Source: Candidatus Kapaibacterium sp.
GTDB lineage: Bacteria; Bacteroidota; Ignavibacteria; Kapaibacteriales; UBA2268
Direction: 5' to 3'
DNA: 5,185 nt
Assembly: GCA_027858275.1 (NCBI GenBank)
Contig: JAQIDA010000158.1
Span: 1-5,185 of the forward strand
Within the stretch, counting starts at the first letter, position 1. Each line of letters begins with the position of its first letter. The position numbers were made by a program, and so were the translations under genes. The notes under the pieces are model-generated. The model did no database searches. It was given only the letters and a program-made list of their open reading frames with translations, and was not told where the DNA came from. Positions 1 through 5,185 of the stretch are shown in pieces.

Positions 1-329
1 AATTTGTTCACGGCAGCGTCTGCAATCCCTTTGATATTTTTCGCTTTAGCTCTGGAAAACCCTGTTGAGAAGATGTTTTGCTCAATTTCTTCCACGGGAG
101 CAATATGGTAATCCATAGGGGTCGGATACTTCTTGAACAATTCTTTGGACACGACATTAACTCGTTTATCAGTGCACTGAGCGGACATGACAGTAGCAAC
201 AAGCAATTCGAAAGGGCTGCTGTAGTCAAGTTCTATTTTGGGATTAGGATATTCAGTTGAAAGCAATGATATGATTTGACTCATCCGCTCTTTTTTGGCT
301 TTGAGTGTCTTTTTGAATCTTAAAGGCAT
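1..329 (-). CDS. nth: Endonuclease III (DNA glycosylase/AP lyase), N-terminal part, cut by window edge
   Basis: The reverse strand from the ATG at 329-327 reads 109 open codons to base 1, with no stop before the edge. The protein begins MPLRFKKTLK. It carries the N-terminal hallmarks of endonuclease III: SSPFELLVAT (37-46), SAQCTDKRVN (49-58, with the conserved Gln that sits at the lesion) and STGFSRAKAKNIK (88-100). Family knowledge: Nth removes oxidised pyrimidines and cuts the abasic site in base-excision repair, in the cytoplasm. The helix-hairpin-helix, the catalytic Lys and Asp, and the Cys4 iron-sulfur loop all lie in the missing part, so activity cannot be judged. The start is supported by alignment of the Lys-rich first helix; M16 is an alternative. 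Only a weak GAG (ACGAGAAAATAG then ATG) precedes it. It follows the glycosyltransferase by 23 bp and is probably co-transcribed with it, with no obvious functional link. Confidence 0.92.
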   Translation of the reverse strand, partial: MPLRFKKTLKAKKERMSQIISLLSTEYPNPKIELDYSSPFELLVATVMSAQCTDKRVNVVSKELFKKYPTPMDYHIAPVEEIEQNIFSTGFSRAKAKNIKGIADAAVNK

Positions 330-352
330 CTATTTTCTCGTTTTTTAAGTTT

Positions 353-967
353 CTAATCTCTGTGATAAATATAAGTCGGATTTTCCAATTTCCCGATAAT
401 CATATTACGCTTCCAAATTTTATTGAAGAACTCAACATCTTCGCCGTAGTCCATAGGGGGGAAACCGCCGACTTTTTCCGCGATTTCTTTTCTGAAAAAG
501 AAAGTGCCGCCTATGACGCACTGATCTATATGCATTTCCTCTCCCGGATTATTCGGATCGAGGGAGTAATTATCACCGATTACTTTGATGCCGCCGTGAA
601 CCAATTCAACTTCCGGGTTGCTCAACAGAGTTTCTCTGCGAACTGCCAGATGATTCGGCTCAAGCTCATCATAAGGATCGAGGAAAGTGATCCATATTCC
701 TGAGGAAGCAAGAACTCCGCTGTTTTTTGCCATACCAATTGATTGCCGTGATTGGCGAATGTATTTGATCTTGTCGTTCTTCTTCCAATACTTTCGAATC
801 AGATTAACCGTGTCGTCGGTCGAGCCGTCATCAACAATTATCAATTCGTAATCATCCTCAGTTTGCTTCAAAACGGAGTCAATTGCTCTCGGCAGAATGC
901 CTGCGCGGTTGAAAGCAGCGATTATTATAGAAAAAAACGGGATTCTGTCTTTATTTACGCAAATCAT
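353..967 (-). CDS. Family 2 glycosyltransferase (GT-A fold), short single-domain form
   Basis: This 204-residue protein has the order of motifs of a GT2 nucleotide-sugar transferase. FFSIIIAAFNRA (11-22) is the first strand of the nucleotide-binding fold, VDDGSTDDT (45-53) is the diphosphonucleotide-binding segment, FLDPYDEL (95-102) sits at the DxD position, GGTFFFRKE (153-161) and GGF (167-169) form the acceptor region, and YGEDVEFF (174-181) has the likely catalytic acidic pair. Family knowledge: such enzymes transfer a sugar from a UDP-, GDP- or dTDP-activated donor to a glycan or lipid acceptor at the inner face of the membrane, usually for surface polysaccharide. Donor and acceptor cannot be read from sequence. 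There is no membrane segment. It ends in TAG just after TYIYHRD, where longer relatives continue into a short tail, so it is close to the minimal domain. The start is the first ATG; the upstream AAAAGATTTTTT offers no clear ribosome site. It leads the leftward unit with nth. Confidence 0.87.
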   Translation of the reverse strand: MICVNKDRIPFFSIIIAAFNRAGILPRAIDSVLKQTEDDYELIIVDDGSTDDTVNLIRKYWKKNDKIKYIRQSRQSIGMAKNSGVLASSGIWITFLDPYDELEPNHLAVRRETLLSNPEVELVHGGIKVIGDNYSLDPNNPGEEMHIDQCVIGGTFFFRKEIAEKVGGFPPMDYGEDVEFFNKIWKRNMIIGKLENPTYIYHRD

Positions 968-1038
968 AAAAAATCTTTTATTCTCAGTTTCGTTCTTCTA
1001 TTAGTTTGAATTTAACATTTTTTATTTGAAAGACCATA
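968..1038. promoter_or_regulatory. Divergent intergenic region, presumed back-to-back promoters
   Basis: This 71-bp A+T-rich gap lies between the start codons of the leftward glycosyltransferase and the rightward rsmG, so it should hold the promoters of both units. This is an inference from gene layout. By eye, a TTTATTTG at 1021-1028 on the + strand resembles the Bacteroidota -7 element TAnnTTTG with one mismatch, but no TTG sits at the expected distance upstream of it. I found no convincing -35/-10 pair on either strand. The AAAGACC at 1029-1035, just before the rsmG ATG, is at best a weak ribosome-binding sequence. Confidence 0.45.
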
Positions 1039-1713
1039 ATGGAATTTTCAGAATTCTGGACAATCTGCTCGACAAACGGAATTGTACTTGATAAAAAACA
1101 GCTCGATGATTTCCGAAGATTTCACGATGAGCTTATATATTGGAACGAAAAAGTGAATATGATTTCTCGTAAGGATTATGACAATCTGCTCGAAAAACAT
1201 TTCATTCACAGTCTGAGCATATTGAAATATGTCAATTTAAAGAAAAAAGCGAGATGCCTTGATATTGGAACCGGCGGCGGTTTCCCCGGTATCCCGCTCA
1301 AATTGGCTCGTCCGGATCTGCACATGTTGATGATAGATTCAATCGGTAAAAAAATTAAAATGGCTGAAATGTTCGCTCAGCATACAGGCTTGAAGAATAT
1401 CAGCGCGTTGAAGATAAGAGCCGAGGAACTTGCAGCGTCGAAAAGATACCGAGGTCAATTTGATTATGTATTCGCTCGCGCGGTTACAAATACTCTGTCT
1501 CTGATCCATTGGTCGAAGCGTATACTCAGACCTGAAGGTAAAATTGTCCTGCTCAAAGGGGGAGACCTCAAGGATGAAATCCAAGAAGCACTTGATGATA
1601 TTCGCGGTTTGTCGGTAAAAGAATATGATTTGAACTTACTCGGAGTGCCGAGTTTCAAAGAAGACGAAAAGAAATTGCTGGTTTTTGAAATTGAAAAGAA
1701 ACCACAGAAATGA
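1039..1713 (+). CDS. rsmG: 16S rRNA (guanine527-N7)-methyltransferase RsmG (GidB)
   Basis: This 224-residue protein has the full motif set of RsmG and the family's usual length. It shows YWNEKVNMISRKD (34-46), HFIHSLSI (54-61), the SAM-binding loop DIGTGGGFPGIPL (75-87), IDSIGKK (99-105) with an Asp that should hold the SAM ribose, RAEELA (127-132), FDYVFARAVT (141-150) and LLKGGD (171-176). Family knowledge: RsmG uses S-adenosylmethionine to methylate N7 of G527 in the 530 loop of 16S rRNA, and its loss gives low-level streptomycin resistance. The His in HFIHSL, where Proteobacteria usually have Asp (HFLDSL), together with ISRKD and DSIGKK, is the form I associate with Bacteroidota-like genomes. 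The ATG start matches the usual N-terminus. It ends in TGA and the next gene starts 16 bp later, so it probably leads the rightward operon. No defect is seen. Confidence 0.97.
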   Translation: MEFSEFWTICSTNGIVLDKKQLDDFRRFHDELIYWNEKVNMISRKDYDNLLEKHFIHSLSILKYVNLKKKARCLDIGTGGGFPGIPLKLARPDLHMLMIDSIGKKIKMAEMFAQHTGLKNISALKIRAEELAASKRYRGQFDYVFARAVTNTLSLIHWSKRILRPEGKIVLLKGGDLKDEIQEALDDIRGLSVKEYDLNLLGVPSFKEDEKKLLVFEIEKKPQK

Positions 1714-1729
1714 CGATAAATAAGATAAT

Positions 1730-2425
1730 ATGAAAAAACAAGACAAAATGAGAAATAAAGTATTTGGAATATTGTTCGTTTTTGCTCTGATGAGTACTGC
1801 TGTTCTGACAATCGCCCAAACGAATGTCAAAAGCGCGACACAGCTCGCCAGAGTGAAATACAATGGCGGCGGAGATTGGTACAACGATCCTTCGGCGGAA
1901 GTAAACTTACTGCGTCATGTAGGGCAGAACACGAATATCAAAGTTAATCCCACTTATGTATATGTGGATTTGGCCTCTGATAATCTGTTCCTCTACCCCT
2001 TGATTTTCCTCACGGGACACGGCAATTTAAATTTCTCAGAAGCAGAAGTAATCAAGCTTAGAGCCTATCTCCAAAACGGAGGGTTCCTTTATATCGATGA
2101 TGATTACGGACTTGATAAATACATCCGAAAAGAAATGAAAAAGATTTTCCCTAATCAAGAATTCGCTGAACTCCCGTTTTCTCACGGAATATATTCCGCG
2201 CATTATAAGTTCCCGAACGGATTGCCCAAAATTCATAAACATGACGACAAAGTGCCGCAGGGCTATGGTCTTTATCACAACAAAAGAATGTGCGTTTATT
2301 ATACATTCGAGTGCAATTTAGCGGACGGTTGGACTGATGCCGACATTCACAATGATTCCGAAAAAATTCGAGAGAATTCTCTGAAAATGGGAACAAATAT
2401 AATCGTATGGGCTTTGACTCATTGA
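1730..2425 (+). CDS. Secreted DUF4159 domain protein
   Basis: This 231-residue protein starts with a Sec-type signal peptide: basic residues 1-10, a hydrophobic core at about 11-28 (VFGILFVFALMSTAVLTI) and a probable cleavage after Ala29. The rest matches the DUF4159 pattern: ARVKYNGGGDWYNDP (40-54), LTGHGNLNFS (94-103), LQNGGFLYIDDDYG (114-127), FSHGIYS (150-156), GLPKIHKHDD (164-173), CVYYTFECNLADGW (188-201) and LKMGTNIIVWALTH (218-231). The biochemical role of the family is not established. The glycine-rich GHG and IDDDYG stretches recall class I amidotransferase-like folds, but no catalytic Cys is evident, so it may bind rather than catalyse. The mature protein should be periplasmic. M7 at 1748 is an alternative start that still keeps the signal peptide; neither start has a strong ribosome site. 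It follows rsmG by 16 bp and precedes the DUF4175-type gene, a pairing that suggests a shared envelope function (inference). Confidence 0.9.
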   Translation: MKKQDKMRNKVFGILFVFALMSTAVLTIAQTNVKSATQLARVKYNGGGDWYNDPSAEVNLLRHVGQNTNIKVNPTYVYVDLASDNLFLYPLIFLTGHGNLNFSEAEVIKLRAYLQNGGFLYIDDDYGLDKYIRKEMKKIFPNQEFAELPFSHGIYSAHYKFPNGLPKIHKHDDKVPQGYGLYHNKRMCVYYTFECNLADGWTDADIHNDSEKIRENSLKMGTNIIVWALTH

Positions 2426-2438
2426 TCTAAACCTAATG

Positions 2439-2468
2439 TTTACAATATGATAAAGTGCTTTATATAAT
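2439..2468 (+). promoter_or_regulatory. Sigma70-like promoter candidate abutting the DUF4175 start
   Basis: TTTACA (2439-2444) and TATAAT (2463-2468) are separated by 18 bp, one mismatch from the classical -35 and exact at -10. The -10 box touches the annotated ATG at 2469, so a transcript would begin near 2475, inside the predicted codons, and the second ATG at 2484 would be nearly leaderless. Bacteroidota-type sigma factors prefer a different -7 element, and A+T-rich DNA yields such matches by chance, so this is only a candidate. Confidence 0.3.
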
Positions 2469-4742
2469 ATGACCGAACACAATATGACTGAAAAAAACAT
2501 CCAACATAAAGAATTACTCGACAGAATCCGAGCGACTCGCAGAAAAGAGACTACTTTTTTGTTTCTCGAAGGACTGTTCAAAGCTATGGCATATCTTGCC
2601 TTGATGATCTGTTTTTTCTCAATTGTAGAGCTCATTGCTGACGGCGACGAGACTTTCCGCGGAACACTCGCGGCAATAATCGCGACCGGAACAACGGGAC
2701 TGTTCGCCTTTTTCCTCATGCCGATTATACTAAGAGCAGGCGGCTTTCGCAACGCTCCCGATGAAGAGAACATGGCATTAAGAATCGGAACGATTTTCCC
2801 GGAAATAAAAGACAAGCTCTGCAATGTGATTCAGTTAATGACCAAGGACAGCAAAAAAGACGGGACATCTCGCGCTATGATTCTCGCTGCTTTCTCGGAT
2901 GTAGCTGTCACGGCAAGCGAAAAAGATTTTGACGCAGTGATTGACAAGAAAAAATTCCGTAAGTCATTTTGGTGGTTTTTGTCTGCGGGAGTATTGACAG
3001 TTACAGTATTTGTGCTTTTCCAATCATCTCTCGGAGCCTCATTCGGACGAATTGTTGATTATGATAAGTCATTTCTGCCGCCGGCGCCGTTCACTTTATC
3101 AATAACTCCGCTTCAAGAGAAAAAACTTCGCGGCAAAAAAGGAGTTCTGACGGTCAAAGCCGAAGGCGAAGTTCCGGAAAAAATCAGCCTTCTCATAAAA
3201 GAAGAGCAACAGGAAAATTTTGACGAGATTATTCTCAAACCGGATACTCTCGGAATATATACTTATGAAATACCGAGCTTAAAACATTCGATCTCTTTCT
3301 TCGCTCAGGCGGAATGGTATCATACTGAAATTAAAACAGAAACCGGGAATATCATTGTTATTGATCGCCCGGTTATCAGATCGCTTTCAGGCAAACTGAG
3401 CTTCCCTTCATATACAAAATTAGCGTCAAGATCATTCGATGAACAATCTGCTGATATAACAGCTTTGAACGGCTCAACTGTCAATATTAATATATTGACA
3501 AACAAAGAACTTAATACGGCTGAATTAATATTTGAATATCCGACTGAAGCAGCGAATTTATCTCTTGATTCATTGGCATCTGATTCAATATCAGTCGCCG
3601 GAATTGATACTGTTCGCAAGAATTTTAAGATTAACGGCAAGCGAGCTTCCGTTTCATTCAGAGTCTCAAAATCCGGTACGTATTATATGAAAATTCAGGA
3701 TAAATCCGCCGAATTTAACGCTGAGCCGATCAGATACGGAATTTTAGCATTGAATGATGATTCTCCTTCAGTCGCATTGCTCGAGCCGGTCTCAGATATT
3801 AAACTAAGCGAAAACGCATTGCTGCCGATCAGAACAGCCATTTCGGACGATTACGGATTTTCGTCATTGAAATTGAACTATAGGCTTATCAAATCAAATT
3901 ACACTTTAGCTGAAGAGCATTTTACTTCAGTTGATATTCCTATATCGTCTGAAGAGCTTATAGCTGAAATTCCTTATCTCTGGAATCTCAAAGAACTTGA
4001 TATAAGCGACGAGGATATGTATGAGTTCTATATGGAAGTATTTGATAATGATATAGTATCAGGCCCGAAATCAGCGAGAACGAATATATTAAGAGTCAGA
4101 ATGCCCTCTCTGGATGAGCTTTTGCAGGAAACTGACAAAGATCAGGAAAAAGTCGAAAAAGAGATGAAGGCTATTCTCAAGAAAGCTGATGAAATTAAAA
4201 AAGATATGGAAGACCTTAAGAAGGAACTCCGCAAAAACGCAGCAAAGAAAAAACTCAATTGGAAAGAAAAGAAAAAAGCAGAGGAAATAAAGAAAAAGCA
4301 AGAAGAGCTTCAGAAGAAAGTCAAAGAGCTTCAAAAGAATATGGAGAGCATGACCAAGAAGATGGAGGAGAACAATACTTTGTCTCCGGAAACTCTTGAA
4401 AAATATAAAGAGCTGCAAAAATTGATGTCTGAAGTGGATTCTCCTGAAATGAGAAAATCACAACAAAGAATGCGCAAAGCTCTTGAAAAACTGACTCCTG
4501 AGGAAATGCGCAAAGCCATGGAGCAAACTGAATTCGACGAAGAACGATTCAGAAAAAGTATTGAACGTACTCTGAAAATCCTGAAAAGAATGCAGGCGGA
4601 ACAAAAAACTGACGCGCTTACCAAAAGAGCCGAAGAACTAATCAAGGAGCAGGAAGAGCTTCAAAAGAAAATGGAAAACGCTAATCCTAACGACAAACAA
4701 AAGCGCGACGAATTAGCCAAGCAACAAGCTCAGAATCAGTAG
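2469..4742 (+). CDS. DUF4175-type large membrane-anchored coiled-coil protein, ended early by an in-frame TAG
   Basis: The open frame gives 757 residues before TAG. Two membrane segments lie near the N-terminus (about 36-57 and 66-88) and a third at about 167-185 (FWWFLSAGVLTVTVFVLF). About 190-545 is beta-rich and Ig-like, with FPSYTKLASRSF (312-323), ALNGSTVNINILTNK (332-346) and AISDDYGFSSLKLNYRL (457-473). From about 547 it becomes a Lys/Glu/Gln-rich coiled coil with repeated QEELQKK (611-617 and 728-734). This order matches DUF4175-type proteins, which usually exceed 1000 residues; their function is unknown. The beta and coil parts should lie outside the cytoplasmic membrane. The same frame continues past TAG and past a TAA eight codons later, so the product here is probably a truncated piece. 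The start is uncertain: ATGs at 2469 and 2484 form two similar 15-bp units (MTEHN, MTEKN) and neither has a clear ribosome site. It begins 43 bp after the DUF4159 gene. Confidence 0.85.
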   Translation: MTEHNMTEKNIQHKELLDRIRATRRKETTFLFLEGLFKAMAYLALMICFFSIVELIADGDETFRGTLAAIIATGTTGLFAFFLMPIILRAGGFRNAPDEENMALRIGTIFPEIKDKLCNVIQLMTKDSKKDGTSRAMILAAFSDVAVTASEKDFDAVIDKKKFRKSFWWFLSAGVLTVTVFVLFQSSLGASFGRIVDYDKSFLPPAPFTLSITPLQEKKLRGKKGVLTVKAEGEVPEKISLLIKEEQQENFDEIILKPDTLGIYTYEIPSLKHSISFFAQAEWYHTEIKTETGNIIVIDRPVIRSLSGKLSFPSYTKLASRSFDEQSADITALNGSTVNINILTNKELNTAELIFEYPTEAANLSLDSLASDSISVAGIDTVRKNFKINGKRASVSFRVSKSGTYYMKIQDKSAEFNAEPIRYGILALNDDSPSVALLEPVSDIKLSENALLPIRTAISDDYGFSSLKLNYRLIKSNYTLAEEHFTSVDIPISSEELIAEIPYLWNLKELDISDEDMYEFYMEVFDNDIVSGPKSARTNILRVRMPSLDELLQETDKDQEKVEKEMKAILKKADEIKKDMEDLKKELRKNAAKKKLNWKEKKKAEEIKKKQEELQKKVKELQKNMESMTKKMEENNTLSPETLEKYKELQKLMSEVDSPEMRKSQQRMRKALEKLTPEEMRKAMEQTEFDEERFRKSIERTLKILKRMQAEQKTDALTKRAEELIKEQEELQKKMENANPNDKQKRDELAKQQAQNQ

Positions 4743-4766
4743 AAGCTCGAAGAGATGATGAAATAA
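4740..4766 (+). other. Pair of in-frame stop codons (TAG, TAA) inside the DUF4175 frame
   Basis: The frame reads AQNQ-TAG-KLEEMMK-TAA-LDELEKL. The stops are codons 758 and 766 counted from the ATG at 2469, with seven sense codons between them. No insertion or deletion is needed for the frame to continue. Each stop differs by one first-position base from a Gln codon (CAG, CAA), or alternatively from Glu or Lys codons, and all three residues dominate the surrounding coil. The TAA is followed by C, a context known to weaken termination in E. coli. Whether these are real mutations, errors or recoded codons cannot be told from the sequence alone. Confidence 0.9.
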
Positions 4767-4787
4767 CTCGACGAACTCGAAAAACTG

Positions 4788-5185
4788 ATGAAAGAAATCG
4801 GCGATGATATGCCCAAAGATGAATTGCAGAAAGCCAAGGATGAGCTGAATGCCGATGAAACTAAAAAGAGCATGGAAGACGCTCAGAAATCTGCTAAACA
4901 AGGTGATTTTGAAAAATCCCAAAAACAGCAACAAAAAGCACAGCAGAATTTGAAAAAATTCGCTCAGCAAATGCAGAAGATGAAACAGAAAATGAAGCAA
5001 CAGATCAGCGAAGAAGCCAAACGAAAAATGAAAAAGGCTATCTCTGATATACTCAGGCTATCCGACAAGCAAGAGGAGTTAAGAAAGCAAACTCAGGCGT
5101 TGGATTATAATTCCACAAAATTCTCTGAAAATGCTAAGAAACAATCTCAGATGAATGAATCTTTAAGTAAAGTTGCTCAAGAAAT
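4788..5185 (+). CDS. C-terminal coiled-coil continuation of the DUF4175-type protein (split or pseudogene fragment), cut by window edge
   Basis: This stretch is in the same frame as the gene starting at 2469, downstream of TAG 4740 and TAA 4764, and is open to the window end. From the first ATG after the second stop (4788; another is at 4809) it gives 132 codons and remains a helical Lys/Gln/Glu-rich coil. It includes GDFEKSQKQQQKAQQNLKKF and, near codons 861-871 of the full frame, ILRLSDKQEEL. The latter resembles the LS-x-x-QE-x-L segment I associate with the conserved C-terminal part of DUF4175-type proteins. No signal peptide or membrane segment and no clear ribosome site precede 4788, so an independent gene is unlikely. 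I read it as the rest of the upstream protein, separated by nonsense codons. If translated alone by reinitiation, it would stay in the cytoplasm, unlike the parent, whose coil should be outside. Confidence 0.7.
   Translation, partial: MKEIGDDMPKDELQKAKDELNADETKKSMEDAQKSAKQGDFEKSQKQQQKAQQNLKKFAQQMQKMKQKMKQQISEEAKRKMKKAISDILRLSDKQEELRKQTQALDYNSTKFSENAKKQSQMNESLSKVAQE

Noticed and set aside
78..260. Open frames on the + strand (78-260) and in another - frame (8-229) at the left end
   Set aside because: Both overlap the - strand nth frame, which has clear endonuclease III motifs; their translations resemble no protein family.
353..355. Treating the TAG of the glycosyltransferase as a sense codon
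   Set aside because: Read through, it gives a basic tail unlike GT2 C-termini, meets TAA, and ends at a TGA well inside the nth start region; a normal stop is the simpler reading.
362..1009. Plus-strand open frames at 362-703 and 752-1009
   Set aside because: They are antisense to the well-supported glycosyltransferase and show no recognisable motif.
2490..2497. Slippery-type A AAA AAC sequence in frame near codons 8-10 of the DUF4175-type gene
   Set aside because: A -1 shift here meets a stop within a few codons and would give only a tiny peptide, and I see no downstream stimulatory structure. It is likely just an A run.
4740..4766. Frameshift as the cause of the DUF4175 interruption
   Set aside because: The coiled-coil reading continues in exactly the same frame on both sides of the two stops, so no indel is involved.
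4089..5000. Minus-strand open frames rich in Phe and Leu (4089-4418, 4331-4645, 4713-5000), which look like membrane proteins
   Set aside because: They are the antisense reading of Lys/Glu-rich coil codons (AAG and GAA become CTT and TTC). The last one also covers the stop-codon pair but has no family resemblance.
1..5185. CRISPR arrays, tRNA or rRNA genes, insertion sequences, rho-independent terminators
   Set aside because: No regularly spaced repeats, cloverleaf-like segments, transposase motifs, or GC-rich hairpins followed by T runs were found by eye; almost all of the window is coding.

Overview
The window looks like chromosomal DNA from a moderately A+T-rich bacterium of the Bacteroidota/Chlorobiota/Ignavibacteria/Kapabacteria (FCB) side of the tree. 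This placement is an inference. It rests on RsmG motifs typical of that group (ISRKD, H-x-x-HSL, DSIGKK) and on DUF4159 and DUF4175-type proteins lying side by side. No mobile element, CRISPR array, tRNA or rRNA is visible.

Layout: two divergent transcription units are separated by 71 bp (968-1038). Leftward (- strand) runs a short family-2 glycosyltransferase (353-967), followed 23 bp later by the 5' part of an endonuclease III gene (nth), which leaves the window at base 1. Rightward (+ strand) run rsmG (1039-1713), a secreted DUF4159 protein (1730-2425) and a very large membrane-anchored coiled-coil protein of the DUF4175 type (from 2469 to beyond the right edge). The gaps in the rightward set are 16 and 43 bp, so it is probably one operon, although a promoter-like sequence sits just before the last gene.

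The unusual part is at the right end. The DUF4175 frame is stopped by TAG at 4740-4742 and again by TAA at 4764-4766. With no indel, the same frame then stays open for about 140 more codons to the window edge. That stretch carries the same Lys/Glu/Gln-rich coil and a family-like segment (LSDKQEEL). Both stops fall where Gln would fit and are one C-to-T change from CAG or CAA. Recent pseudogenisation, a sequencing or assembly error, translational readthrough, a split gene, or stop-codon reassignment could explain this. Reassignment is the least supported, because the glycosyltransferase appears to end properly at a TAG.

How the genes work together: RsmG is ribosomal housekeeping and Nth is DNA repair. 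The DUF4159 and DUF4175 proteins are both predicted to work at or outside the cytoplasmic membrane. In related bacteria such proteins are often found with MoxR-ATPase/DUF58/BatA-like genes, so such genes may follow to the right; this window does not show them.
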